Source of the DNA: JABJAG01 sp965222215
Lineage (GTDB): Bacteria; Pseudomonadota; Alphaproteobacteria; UBA6615
NCBI GenBank assembly: GCA_965222215.1
Contig: OZ244931.1
Coordinates: 2,666,001-2,730,000 of the forward strand
Direction of reading: 5' to 3'
Length of the DNA: 64,000 nucleotides
This document shows positions 21,030 through 29,710 of the stretch, piece by piece. The translations under genes were made by a program, and so were the position numbers. The notes beneath the pieces were generated by a model. It saw only the letters and a list, made by a program, of their open reading frames with translations, was not told where the DNA came from and searched no databases. Numbering within the stretch: position 1 is the stretch's first letter; every line of letters starts with the position of its first letter.

Positions 21030-21103
21030 GCTGACCTCCGTTCGTCGATGCGTGCCCCATAGGGTGGGCACGCGCGCGCGCGAACACAAGTCACAGCTCG
21101 TTG

Positions 21104-21126
21104 AAACTATTGCGACGGAATAGTTT
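21104..21126. promoter_or_regulatory. Inverted repeat upstream of msrP
   Basis: AAACTATT-N7-AATAGTTT, perfect 8-base arms, about 75 bases upstream of the msrP start. On the plus strand the right arm runs into TTTTTT, but no plus-strand gene ends here. It may be an operator for msrP or a weak end structure for the MFS transcript. Between it and msrP lies an alternating CG run (about 21070-21082). Confidence 0.4.
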
Positions 21127-21153
21127 TTTGCCTGCGGTGTTGTACGAACGCGG

Positions 21154-22365
21154 TCAGGTGGTCTGCGGCGTCAGCAGACGTTCCACCGGCTCGTCGCGGA
21201 TGGGCCAGTGCAGCGCCGCCGCCAAAAGCCCCAACAGGATCGACGTGTACCAGACCGCGTTGTAGTCACCGGTCACGTCGAAATTCAGCCCGCCGAGCCA
21301 CGACCCGAGGAACGCGCCGATCTGGTGACTGAAGAACACCACACCGAACAACATGCCCAGATGCCGCGCGCCGAAGATCTGCGCGACGACGCCGCTGGTC
21401 AGCGGCACCGTCGACAGCCACAACAGGCCGAAGACCCCGGAGAAGATGTAGATCGTCAGCTCGGTCTTCGGCATCAACATCAGCCACGCGATCAACGCCG
21501 CGCGGGCGAGATAAATGAGGCTTAGCAGGTTTTTCTGGCGAAACCGGTTGCTGAGAACGCCCGCCATGTAGGTGCCGAGGATATTTCCGCCGCCGATAGC
21601 GAATAGCGCCCAGCCGCCAACCGTGGCGGCCAGCCCGCACCAGGCGACAAACCCGGGCAAGTGAGTCCCGATAAAAGTGACGTGGAAGCCGCACACGAAG
21701 AACCCGGCAACAAGAAGCAGATAGCCCCGGTTATGCCGGGCTTCCCGCAGTGCCTGGATCCAGTTCTGCGGGGCGACTCCGGCCTCGTCCTCGGATTTTC
21801 CGCGGATCAGCGTGCCCAGCGGGATCATCAAGGCGACGACGACAGCCGTCGCAAGCAGCGAGAAATGCCATCCATAGTCGCCAATGACGACCTGGGTCAC
21901 CTTGGGCAGCAGGAACGGGCCGAGCGCGCCGATCGTGCTGACGATGGCCATGGCATAGGTGCGCCGCTCCGGCACGACCATGCGCGCCACCGCGCCGTAG
22001 ACGACAGACATACCCACGCCGCTCATGCCGATCCCGATCAGGACGCCCCCGCTGACAAGCAGTTCCGTCGGCGTCACCGCACTCGCCATCCCGAGAACGC
22101 CGAGCGTGTAACATATCGCCCCGCCCATGATGACCTTGCCGGACCCGTAACGGTCCGCCAGCCCGCCGATGAAAGGCTGGGTCGCACCCCAGACCAGATT
22201 CTGGATCGCCATGGCGAGTCCGAACAGCTCGCGGCTCCAGCCCAGGTCGACAGTCATGGGCACGAGGAAGAACCCGAAGCCCTGTCGCACGCCGAGCACG
22301 ACAGCGAGCAATGCGGCGCCCGCGCCCATCACAACGATCTGTTTGCGGCTAAGAACCTGTCCCAT
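21154..22365 (-). CDS. MFS transporter
   Basis: A 403-residue major facilitator permease with about twelve hydrophobic segments. The start ATG at 22365 has AAGGGG upstream; a longer frame to 22437 lacks support. The N terminus GVRQGFGFFLVPMTVDLGWS and the loop GGLADRYGSGKV (the A-like motif between TM2 and TM3) are typical of the OFA/monocarboxylate-like group. The substrate is unknown; related proteins carry organic anions. It diverges from the quinone oxidoreductase gene at 22481. Confidence 0.9.
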   Translation of the reverse strand: MGQVLSRKQIVVMGAGAALLAVVLGVRQGFGFFLVPMTVDLGWSRELFGLAMAIQNLVWGATQPFIGGLADRYGSGKVIMGGAICYTLGVLGMASAVTPTELLVSGGVLIGIGMSGVGMSVVYGAVARMVVPERRTYAMAIVSTIGALGPFLLPKVTQVVIGDYGWHFSLLATAVVVALMIPLGTLIRGKSEDEAGVAPQNWIQALREARHNRGYLLLVAGFFVCGFHVTFIGTHLPGFVAWCGLAATVGGWALFAIGGGNILGTYMAGVLSNRFRQKNLLSLIYLARAALIAWLMLMPKTELTIYIFSGVFGLLWLSTVPLTSGVVAQIFGARHLGMLFGVVFFSHQIGAFLGSWLGGLNFDVTGDYNAVWYTSILLGLLAAALHWPIRDEPVERLLTPQTT

Positions 22366-22480
22366 GGAAACCCCTTCGGCTGCGGTTCGCGGAGTATGCG
22401 CGCCCCATACCGGTTTGGGTAGCACAGGCGACATCAATCGCGGCAGAATTGACCGCCGCCACTACCAGAATGGAAGTATC

Positions 22481-23455
22481 ATGGCCAAAACCGTTCGCAT
22501 CCACGAATTCGGCGGGCTCGACAAGCTTCGCATCGAAGATATCGATCCCGGCACGCCGGGCCCAGGTGAGGTCCTGCTGCGGCAGGAGGCGGCCGGCGTC
22601 CATTTCGCCGACACGCTGGTGCGCGAGGGCAAATACTTCCTGAAGCCCGACCTGCCCTCGGGCCTCGGGCTGGAAGGCGCCGGGATGGTGGAAGCCGTCG
22701 GGCCGGACGTCACGGCCTTTGCGCCCGGCGACCGTGCCGCCTACCGCTTCAACCTCGGCGCCTACACGGAAGCCCGCCTGATCCCGGCGGACCAGCTCCA
22801 CAAGCTGCCCGACAACGTCGACGCAAAAACTGCCGTCGCGGGCACGGTGCGCGGGATGACGGCGCAATATCTCGTGCGGCAGATCTATCAGGTGGGGGCC
22901 GACGACACCGTCCTCATCCATGCGGCGGCAGGCGGCATGGGCACGCTGTTGACGCAATGGTGCAAGTACCTCGGGGCGACAGTGATCGGCACCGTCGGCA
23001 GTGCCCCGAAAGTCGAGATCGCGACGGCAAACGGCTGCGACCATGTCATCGACTACACGCAGGAGGATTTCGCCGCGCGTGTCCTGGAAATCTCCGGGGA
23101 CGCGGGTATCCCGGTCGCCTACGACGGCGTCGGCGCGGCAGTCTACGCGGGCACCGTCGAATGCCTCGCGCCGTGCGGCTGGTACGTCAACTACGGCCAC
23201 TCGTCGGGCTTCCTGCCGCCCCTCGACGCGATGGAACTGAACAAGAAGTCGCTGATCTTCACCAAGGCGTCGCTCAAGGATTACATGCGCACCCCCGAAC
23301 GCGCCCGGGTCATGCTCGACGAGGTCTTCGAACTGCTGGGTAACGGTGTGCTCGACCCGGGCATCAGCCGGGAATACACGCTCGACGAAGTCGCCGACGC
23401 CCAGCGCGCCATCGCCTCCCGGGAGACGACCGGCTCCATCGTCCTCGTGCCCTAG
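22481..23455 (+). CDS. qor: NADPH:quinone oxidoreductase (zeta-crystallin type)
   Basis: A 324-residue zinc-free MDR oxidoreductase that reduces quinones with NADPH. It lacks the zinc cysteines, has the N-terminal VRIHEFGGLDKLRIE and DTLVREGKY, and the nucleotide-binding AAAGGMGTLLTQW with a downstream VIDYTQEDF. The ATG at 22481 is preceded by GGAAG. Size and residues fit QOR. It is divergent from the MFS transporter and convergent with the TPR protein gene (9 bases between stops). A role in removal of reactive quinones is known for the family and inferred here. Confidence 0.92.
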   Translation: MAKTVRIHEFGGLDKLRIEDIDPGTPGPGEVLLRQEAAGVHFADTLVREGKYFLKPDLPSGLGLEGAGMVEAVGPDVTAFAPGDRAAYRFNLGAYTEARLIPADQLHKLPDNVDAKTAVAGTVRGMTAQYLVRQIYQVGADDTVLIHAAAGGMGTLLTQWCKYLGATVIGTVGSAPKVEIATANGCDHVIDYTQEDFAARVLEISGDAGIPVAYDGVGAAVYAGTVECLAPCGWYVNYGHSSGFLPPLDAMELNKKSLIFTKASLKDYMRTPERARVMLDEVFELLGNGVLDPGISREYTLDEVADAQRAIASRETTGSIVLVP

Positions 23456-23464
23456 AACGCCCTT

Positions 23465-24013
23465 CTAGAGTTCGCGGCCGCGCACGGTCTCTTCGAGGGA
23501 TTCGATCAGCGCCGGTAGGCCCGGCAGGAACGGGTGGATGTCCAGCGCGTCCCGAAACGCCGCGATCGCGGCTTCCCCGTTGCCGCGCAGCAGCTCGATC
23601 TGGCCAAGGCCGCTCAGCGCGCCGAAGTGGCGCGGTTCCAGTTCCAGCGTGCGGTCGACATCCTCGACGGATTTCTCAAGGTCGCCCTTCAGGAAATACA
23701 CCGTCGCCCGTTTGTTCCAGGCCTCGGAATAGTCCGGCGCCTCCTCCACCAACTCGGTGAACAGATCCACGGCCAGGTCCAGCCGACCCTCGTTCATCGC
23801 CCGGGTACCATCGCGCATCATGGTGTCGAACGCGGGGTTATCGTGTTGCATCCAGGCGAGCCAGATCAGGTTTTCCGCCGCGTGGACCTCGGCGGGTGCG
23901 CCGCTGGTCTTCAGGATGTCGAACAGACTGTCCAGGTTCGGGTCGTTCTGGTCGGCGGATGCGGGGGTCGCAACGCCGAACACAAGGATCATGGCTGCCA
24001 GGAAACTGCGCAT
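23465..24013 (-). CDS. Secreted TPR-repeat protein
   Basis: About 182 residues when started at ATG 24013, which gives a clean signal peptide (MRSFLAAMILVFGVATPASA, cleaved about residue 20). A GTG at 24034 is an alternative. After a helical region (about 21-75), three tetratricopeptide repeats follow from about residue 76, recognisable from ALDLAVDLFTELV-like and WNKRATVYFLKGD, LEPRHFGALSGLG, GNGEAAIAAFRDAL. Such small periplasmic TPR proteins mediate protein contacts; there is no partner in sight. Convergent with qor. Confidence 0.85.
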   Translation of the reverse strand: MRSFLAAMILVFGVATPASADQNDPNLDSLFDILKTSGAPAEVHAAENLIWLAWMQHDNPAFDTMMRDGTRAMNEGRLDLAVDLFTELVEEAPDYSEAWNKRATVYFLKGDLEKSVEDVDRTLELEPRHFGALSGLGQIELLRGNGEAAIAAFRDALDIHPFLPGLPALIESLEETVRGREL

Positions 24014-24155
24014 GGGTGAATTATGTGCCGCCACGCCGGCGCATCCAAGACCTCGAATTATGGGGCACGAAGATGTGACGCATCCATGTTGAAGACCTTG
24101 TCTGCGTGATGCGGCCCGTTAAGGTGCGCCAACCCTATTTCGCAACGGACGTCTC

Positions 24156-24572
24156 ATGAGCATTCAACCCGAAGACCTGATCGGTGCCTGGCACCTCGTC
24201 GACACCTGGACCGAGGACGCCGAGGGCAACCGCACCCAGCACCAGGGCCCCGCGCCGAAGGGCATCATCATGTACACCGCCGACGGCCATATGAGCGCGA
24301 TTACACGGTGGTCCGAACGCCCGTTCCCCGGATCCGGCGCGACGGACGCCGACAAGGCCCGGATGTTCGACACGTATCTGAGCTACGCCGGGCGCTGGTC
24401 TCTGGAGGGGAACAAGGTGATCCACCACACCGAACACGCGCTGAACGAGACCTGGGTCGGCATGGACCGGCCGCGCAACATCGAACGGCGCGGCGAGCAG
24501 CTCGTCTTCACCGGCCCCGCCGGCGACGGCAGCCACGCCACCATCATCTGGCAACGCGAGCGGGCCGACTAA
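24156..24572 (+). CDS. Lipocalin-like domain protein
   Basis: A 138-residue protein of the bacterial lipocalin-like group: ISLIGAWHLVD-like opening (LIGAWHLVDTW), PKGIIMYTADGHMSA, and W..GNKVIHH..., the repeated beta strands of an eight-stranded barrel without a signal peptide. The family is found next to catabolic or polyketide genes, and its ligand is unknown. Convergent with glcF (stops 3 bases apart). Confidence 0.85.
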   Translation: MSIQPEDLIGAWHLVDTWTEDAEGNRTQHQGPAPKGIIMYTADGHMSAITRWSERPFPGSGATDADKARMFDTYLSYAGRWSLEGNKVIHHTEHALNETWVGMDRPRNIERRGEQLVFTGPAGDGSHATIIWQRERAD

Positions 24573-24575
24573 TCC

Positions 24576-25868
24576 CTAGTTGAGCTTCGCGGGCTTCGGC
24601 CCGCCGGTCGCCCAGTCAAGCAACTCGACAGTGTGCACCACCGGCACGCCCACGGCATCGGCGAGCTGGGTCATGCAACCGACATTGCCCGTCGCCACCA
24701 CGTCGGGCGTGGTGCGGGCGATATTCGCCGCCTTGCGGTCGCGCAGTTGCGAGGCGAGTTCCGGCTGCATGATGTTGTAGGTGCCCGCCGAACCGCAGCA
24801 CAAATGCCCCTCGCCCGGCTCGCTGACCGCGAAACCGGCCGCCGAAAGAAGCGCCTTCGGCTCGGTCCTGATCTGCTGGCCGTGCTGCAACGAACATGCC
24901 GAGTGATAGGTCAAACGCAGCGATGCGGCATCCTCGAACGGCGCAATATCCGGCGCCAGTTCGCTCAGGTATTCCGAGACATCCCTGGCCAGCGCCGACA
25001 CCCGCGCCGCCTTCTCGACATAGAGCGGGTGGTCGCGGAACATGAAGCCGTAATCCTTGATCTGCGTGCCGCAGCCGCTGGTGTTGATGACAATCGCATC
25101 AAGCCCTTCGCCGTCCGCTTCGCCCAGCCACGCGTCGATGTTCGCCATGGCCTGCGCATGGCTCTGGTCGACCTTGCCCATGTGATGCACGAGCGAGCCG
25201 CAACAGCCCGCGCCGTCCGCCACTACCACCTCGACCCCGAGACGGGTCAGCAGGCGCACCGTCGCTTCGTTGATCTGCGGCGCAACCACCGTCTGCGCGC
25301 AACCGTTGAGCAGCGCGACGCGCCCCACCCGCACGCCCTCGGCAGTAAACACCTGCGGCTTGTCGACGTGCGACGGCGGGCCGAGATCGGTGGGCGCCAG
25401 GTCGAGCATGGCGCGGAGCCGCCCCCGGAACAGGCCCCGAAAAGGCCGGGCCATTAGCGCGGCCGCCAGCACGGTGCGGAAGCGCATCGGATAGGGGATG
25501 GTGGCCGCCAGCACGCCGCGCAACACCCGATCGAACAGCGGCCGGGTGTAGGTCTCCTCGATATGCTTGCGGCCATGGTCCACCAGGTGTTGGTAGTGAA
25601 CGCCCGACGGACAGGTCGTCATGCAGGACAGGCAGGACAGGCAGCGGTCGATGTGGGTCACGACCTCTTCCGTGGCCGGAACATCGGCCTCGAACATCTG
25701 CTTCATCAGGTAGATGCGCCCGCGCGGGCTGTCGAGCTCGTCGCCGAGCGTGACGTAGGTCGGGCAGGTCGCTGTGCAGAACCCGCAATGGACGCAGGCG
25801 CGCAGGATATCGTTGGTCGCCGCGATATCCGGGTCGGCCAGCTGCGCGAGGGTGAAATGGGTTTGCAT
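24576..25868 (-). CDS. glcF: Glycolate oxidase iron-sulfur subunit
   Basis: The 430-residue electron-transfer subunit of glycolate dehydrogenase, passing electrons from GlcD/GlcE to the quinone pool. Two 4Fe-4S ferredoxin motifs lie in the first 100 residues (CVHCGFCTATCPTY and CLSCLSCMTTCPSGV), followed by two CCG domains (GAGCCGSLVHH and LCCGSAGTYN) that bind further Fe-S or heme cofactors. The ATG at 25868 begins 3 bases after the glcE stop, showing the glcD-glcE-glcF operon. Convergent with the lipocalin-like gene. Confidence 0.96.
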   Translation of the reverse strand: MQTHFTLAQLADPDIAATNDILRACVHCGFCTATCPTYVTLGDELDSPRGRIYLMKQMFEADVPATEEVVTHIDRCLSCLSCMTTCPSGVHYQHLVDHGRKHIEETYTRPLFDRVLRGVLAATIPYPMRFRTVLAAALMARPFRGLFRGRLRAMLDLAPTDLGPPSHVDKPQVFTAEGVRVGRVALLNGCAQTVVAPQINEATVRLLTRLGVEVVVADGAGCCGSLVHHMGKVDQSHAQAMANIDAWLGEADGEGLDAIVINTSGCGTQIKDYGFMFRDHPLYVEKAARVSALARDVSEYLSELAPDIAPFEDAASLRLTYHSACSLQHGQQIRTEPKALLSAAGFAVSEPGEGHLCCGSAGTYNIMQPELASQLRDRKAANIARTTPDVVATGNVGCMTQLADAVGVPVVHTVELLDWATGGPKPAKLN

Positions 25869-25871
25869 CGC

Positions 25872-27065
25872 CTAGACCCCCTCGTACATGCGGCCGGGAT
25901 TGAGGATGTGGCGCGGATCGAAGCTTTCCTTCACCCGGGCCGACAAAGCAGCCAGCGCCGCCGGCTGCGGCTCGAAGACCGGCACGGACCTGCGCATGTC
26001 GTCGCGCCCGCGCACGAGCGTCGCGTGCCCGCCGCCGTTGTCGCGCACCGCCAGGCGCACCGCTTCCGCATCCTCGCTCTCGAACCAGAGCATACCCCCG
26101 CCCCAGTCAAACATGGCGGCCTCCCCCCCGGCGGCAGCGGCGATCTTCGCCGCCTCGGTCGGCGTGGCGGAAACTCGCCACAGGGCCGTATCCCCGCCCG
26201 CAAACGGCGCGACGTCGCGCACGGCCTGCCAGAACGCGACCGAGCCATTGGATTCCAGCGTTGTCGTGGCGCCGAACGAACCGAGCAATTCCTGCAGTGC
26301 CAGCGAGCGCGCCGAAACCGACGGGGCAAACCCCTCGATCCGGATCGCCGTCACGCCGCCTTCAGCGCTCGGCACGGATTCGGACAACCACGTCGGAATA
26401 TGCGCCGCGCCAGATACCTCATGGCTCGAATTCTGGGCCGCCGTCATCGCGCGCACCGCCTCGGCGGGGTCCAATCCCGGAATCAGGACGGTCGCGGTGG
26501 TTTCAGGCGCCGGCAGTACCTTGATGGTGATGTGCGTGAGCGCGGCGAGCGTGCCGAACGATCCCGTCAGCAATTTGGATAGGTCATACCCGGTCACGTT
26601 TTTTACGACCCGGCCGCCACTCTTCACGATCTCGCCGCGCCCGGTGATCGCCTCGATACCGAGGATATGGTCGCGCGCCGCACCCGCCTTGATCCGGCGC
26701 GGCCCCGCCAGGTTGCATGCGATCATGCCGCCGAGGGTGCCGCCGTCGTTTCCGTAGATTCCGGCAAAGGCCGGCGGCTCGAACGCCATCATCTGGCCCT
26801 TCTCCGCCACGGCCGCCTCGATCTCGGATAACGGCGTACCCGCCCAGGCAGAGAGGACCAGTTCCTCCGGCTCGTAAAGCGTGATCCCACTCAACCCCGA
26901 GAGGTCGATCGCGTGCCCGATAGTGCGGTTGCCGTCACCCATGGGGCGGCCGAAGCCTCGCTTGGTGCCGGTGCCGACGATCTCGACCGGCGTCTCTTCG
27001 CCGCTCGCCCACGCAACGGCCTCGAGCACCTGCTCTGTCGTGTCAGGTTTAAGGGTTTCAACCAT
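25872..27065 (-). CDS. glcE: Glycolate oxidase FAD-binding subunit
   Basis: The 397-residue FAD subunit of glycolate dehydrogenase, oxidising glycolate from photorespiratory or dissolved organic sources to glyoxylate. The FAD-binding type 4 domain is visible in the N-terminal half: VEIVGTGTKRGFGRPMG, GTLGGMIACNLAGPRR, then VKNVTGYDLSKLLTGSFG. The C-terminal domain is typical (DPRHILNPGRMYEGV). It lies 9 bases after glcD. The family is shorter than GlcD and lacks its C-terminal cap. Confidence 0.95.
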   Translation of the reverse strand: MVETLKPDTTEQVLEAVAWASGEETPVEIVGTGTKRGFGRPMGDGNRTIGHAIDLSGLSGITLYEPEELVLSAWAGTPLSEIEAAVAEKGQMMAFEPPAFAGIYGNDGGTLGGMIACNLAGPRRIKAGAARDHILGIEAITGRGEIVKSGGRVVKNVTGYDLSKLLTGSFGTLAALTHITIKVLPAPETTATVLIPGLDPAEAVRAMTAAQNSSHEVSGAAHIPTWLSESVPSAEGGVTAIRIEGFAPSVSARSLALQELLGSFGATTTLESNGSVAFWQAVRDVAPFAGGDTALWRVSATPTEAAKIAAAAGGEAAMFDWGGGMLWFESEDAEAVRLAVRDNGGGHATLVRGRDDMRRSVPVFEPQPAALAALSARVKESFDPRHILNPGRMYEGV

Positions 27066-27074
27066 CGAACGTAT

Positions 27075-28562
27075 TCAGAATCTCGGGATGTCCGGGAACG
27101 GCATCTGGCCGCGATGGATGTGCATGCGGCCCAGCTCGGCACAGCGGTGCAGGGTCGGAAAGACCTTGCCGGGGTTGAGCAACTGGTTCGGGTCGAACGC
27201 GCATTTCAGGCGCTGCTGCTGCTTCAAGTCCTCCTCGGAGAACACCTCTTCCATAAGATCGCGCTTCTCGACGCCGACGCCATGCTCCCCGGTCAGCACG
27301 CCCCCGACCTCGACGCACAGACGCAGGATATCGGACCCGAAATCCTCCGCCGCCTCCAGCTCGCCCGGCTTGTTGGCGTCATACATGATCAGCGGATGCA
27401 GGTTACCGTCGCCGGCGTGGAACACGTTGGCGACGCCGAGACCGTATTTGTCGGACAGCTCGGACATCCGCGCCAAAACTTCCGGCAGCCGGTGGCGCGG
27501 GATCGTCCCGTCCATGCAGTAGTAGTCCGGCGACAGACGGCCGATCGCTGGGAAGGCCGCCTTGCGGCCCGCCCAGAACTGGTTGCGTTCTTCCTCGCTC
27601 TCGCTGATCCGGATCGAGACGGCGCCCAGCCCCTCGGCGATCTCGCGCACGCGCTCGATCAGGTAATCCACCTCCACCGGCGGGCCGTCGAGCTCCACCA
27701 GCAGCAATGCCTCCACATCCAGCGGATAGCCGACCTGCACGAAGGCCTCGGCGGCCTTGATCGCCGGGCGGTCCATCATTTCCATGCCGCCGGGGATGAT
27801 TCCCGCGCCGATGATGTCCGCGACACACTGGCCGCCCGCCTCGCTGCTTTCAAAGCCGATCATCAGCGCGCGCGCCGTCGTCGGCTTCGGCAGGATACGC
27901 ACGATCACCTCGGTGATCACGCCCAGAAGCCCCTCGGAGCCCGTCATCACGCCCAGCAGGTCGAAGCCCTCGGAATCCATATGCTTGCCGCCAAGGCGAA
28001 GGATTTCGCCGTCGGGCAGGACCATCTCGATCCCGAGGATGTTGTTCGTCGTCAGGCCGTATTTCAGGCAGTGCACGCCGCCGGAATTCTCGGCCACGTT
28101 GCCGCCGATGGTGCAGGCGATCTGGCTCGACGGGTCGGGGGCGTAATAGAAGCCGTCCCCCTCGACCGCCTGGGTGATACCCAGGTTGGTCACGCCCGGC
28201 TGCACCCGCGCGCAGCGGTTGTCATAGTCGACTTCCAGCACGCGGTTGAACTTGCCGAGGCCCAGCGTGATAGCGTCAGCCGCCGGCAGCGCGCCGCCGG
28301 AGAGCGACGTGCCCGCGCCGCGCGGCACGATCTTCACGGCATTCTCGTTGCAGTAGCGCATGACCGCGCTGACCTGCTCCACATTCTCCGGCAGCACCAC
28401 GATCAGCGGCATCTGGCGGTACGCCGTCAGGCCGTCGGATTCGTAGACAGCCATCTCACGCGCGTCGGCGATCACACCCTCGCCCGGTACGATGTCGCGC
28501 ATCGCGGCGATGATCTCTTCGCGGCGCGCAATCACCCCGGCGTCGGGATCGGGCATCTTCAT
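27075..28562 (-). CDS. glcD: Glycolate oxidase subunit GlcD
   Basis: The 495-residue catalytic FAD subunit. It has the FAD-binding motif VPRGAGTSLSGGALP, the GGNVAENSGGVHCLKYG segment and the C-terminal active-site region with NVFHAGDGNLHPLI and GGVLTGEHGVGVEKR, all characteristic of GlcD. It is the first gene of the glcDEF operon on the minus strand; no glcC-type regulator lies beside it, so control may be elsewhere. Upstream is rpmJ on the same strand with an intrinsic terminator in between. Confidence 0.96.
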   Translation of the reverse strand: MKMPDPDAGVIARREEIIAAMRDIVPGEGVIADAREMAVYESDGLTAYRQMPLIVVLPENVEQVSAVMRYCNENAVKIVPRGAGTSLSGGALPAADAITLGLGKFNRVLEVDYDNRCARVQPGVTNLGITQAVEGDGFYYAPDPSSQIACTIGGNVAENSGGVHCLKYGLTTNNILGIEMVLPDGEILRLGGKHMDSEGFDLLGVMTGSEGLLGVITEVIVRILPKPTTARALMIGFESSEAGGQCVADIIGAGIIPGGMEMMDRPAIKAAEAFVQVGYPLDVEALLLVELDGPPVEVDYLIERVREIAEGLGAVSIRISESEEERNQFWAGRKAAFPAIGRLSPDYYCMDGTIPRHRLPEVLARMSELSDKYGLGVANVFHAGDGNLHPLIMYDANKPGELEAAEDFGSDILRLCVEVGGVLTGEHGVGVEKRDLMEEVFSEEDLKQQQRLKCAFDPNQLLNPGKVFPTLHRCAELGRMHIHRGQMPFPDIPRF

Positions 28563-28610
28563 GGAATAACTCCGTTCGTGACGGGCGGAGTATAACGGGA
28601 TGCGGGCAAC

Positions 28611-28637
28611 AAAAAACCGCGCAAAAACGCGCGGTTT
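28611..28637 (-). terminator. Intrinsic terminator of rpmJ
   Basis: On the minus strand the 9-bp stem AAACCGCGC / GCGCGGTTT (28614-28637) runs into a run of T (28611-28616). It lies 27 bases after rpmJ and separates it from glcD. Confidence 0.9.
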
Positions 28638-28664
28638 CGTACCCCTACGGGTGCGAGAGGCGGT

Positions 28665-28790
28665 TCAGCCCTGGCGCGCCTTGAAACGGGGGTTGCGCTT
28701 GTTGATGACGTACACGCGCCCGCGCCGGCGCACGACCTGGCAGCCGCGACCGCGCTTCTTGAGTGTCTTCAGCGAACTTGCAACCTTCAT
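28665..28790 (-). CDS. rpmJ: 50S ribosomal protein L36
   Basis: A 41-residue basic protein, the smallest component of the 50S subunit. It starts MKVASSLKTLKKRG and contains CQVVRRRGRVYVINKRNPRF and the C terminus KARQG, matching L36. It has a single cysteine, so it is the zinc-independent (C-) form of L36. The ATG at 28790 follows GGGAG. It is a monocistronic gene with its own terminator and stands alone away from the large ribosomal operons, as usual for this form. Confidence 0.95.
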   Translation of the reverse strand: MKVASSLKTLKKRGRGCQVVRRRGRVYVINKRNPRFKARQG

Positions 28791-28903
28791 GGGACCGCTC
28801 CCGTCATAAAAAACGCCGCCCGGTGGGGCGGAGACGCGCGGAAACTAGTCGCGCGATCCGGGTTTGTCAACGGCGGTTGCGGCCTGTGCGCCGCGATCAA
28901 CAT

Positions 28904-28990
28904 CGTCATCGCGAGCCAAAGGCGACGCGATCCAGAGCGGACCTGCTTCGGCCCTGGATTGCTTCGTCGCATTGCTCCTCGCAATGACCA
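28904..28990. repeat. Interspersed palindromic repeat (GTCATTGCGAGGAGC type)
   Basis: Arm CGTCATCGCGAGCCAAAGGC... (28904-28935) and the imperfect complement CTGGATTGCTTCGTCGCATT... (28954-28990) flank a spacer of about 18 bases. The core GTCATTGCGAG with AAGCAATCCAG is a repeat family seen throughout proteobacterial, especially alphaproteobacterial, genomes. It occupies the gap between rpmJ and the AhpD-like gene; nothing else is visible there. Confidence 0.85.
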
Positions 28991-29008
28991 TCGGCAGATC
29001 AACCGCCT

Positions 29009-29590
29009 TCACCGCGCCTTTGCGTGATACTCCGGGTTGGGCATGCGGTCGAGCGCCGTGGAGGCCCGGTTGGTCATGTTGAAAAAGGCCGCAACGCAGG
29101 CGATATCCAGGATGTCGTGCTCGCTGAAACCCGCGTCCCGCAGGGCCTGACGGTCGGCCTCCTCCACCTCGGCGGGCGTTTTGGTCATCTTCACCGCAAA
29201 ATCGAGCATGGCGCGCTGGCGGTCCGATAGATCGGCCGCGCGGTAGTTGATCGCCATCAGCTCGCCCAGCGCCGGGTCGTCGGAGAGTTCCCGCACACCC
29301 GCGCCGTGGGCCACCACGCAGTAGTAGCACTTGTTCTCGCTGGAGACGGCTGTCGCGATCATCTCGCGCTCCAGCTTCGAGAGGCCAGACTCTGAGAGCA
29401 TCAGGTCGTTGTACATGGCGATGAAGGCGCGCAGCCGTTCGGGCGCAACGGCATAGCTGCGCAGGACATTCGGCACCATGCCCAGCTTTTCCTGGCAGAC
29501 GGCGAAGTACTTCTGCAGGTCCGGGTCGAGATCGTCGGCCTCCGGGATCGGGAGGTCGAGGGCATGGATGTGGTCGGGTTGTGCAGTCAT
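29009..29590 (-). CDS. AhpD-like peroxidase-related protein
   Basis: A 193-residue carboxymuconolactone-decarboxylase/AhpD-fold protein. The redox pair Cys88-x-x-Cys91 (ENKCYYCVVAHG) with His95 fits thiol-dependent peroxide reduction by alkylhydroperoxidase-like enzymes. The longer N-terminal segment (SYAVAPERLRAFIAMYNDLM) and C-terminal ACVAAFFNMTNRA are features of the uncharacterised peroxidase-related family. It is monocistronic; the start ATG is at 29590. The physiological reductant and substrate are unknown. Confidence 0.9.
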   Translation of the reverse strand: MTAQPDHIHALDLPIPEADDLDPDLQKYFAVCQEKLGMVPNVLRSYAVAPERLRAFIAMYNDLMLSESGLSKLEREMIATAVSSENKCYYCVVAHGAGVRELSDDPALGELMAINYRAADLSDRQRAMLDFAVKMTKTPAEVEEADRQALRDAGFSEHDILDIACVAAFFNMTNRASTALDRMPNPEYHAKAR

Positions 29591-29710
29591 AGCGCGCTCG
29601 CGGGTCGGTGCTTCGAAAGCGCGATTATAGCGCGCAGCGGCAAAGAAAAACGCGTTGGCACCGGAGGAGTGCCAAGGCGAGGGGATCGAAGGAGGAGAAA
29701 AGAAAAGGAA

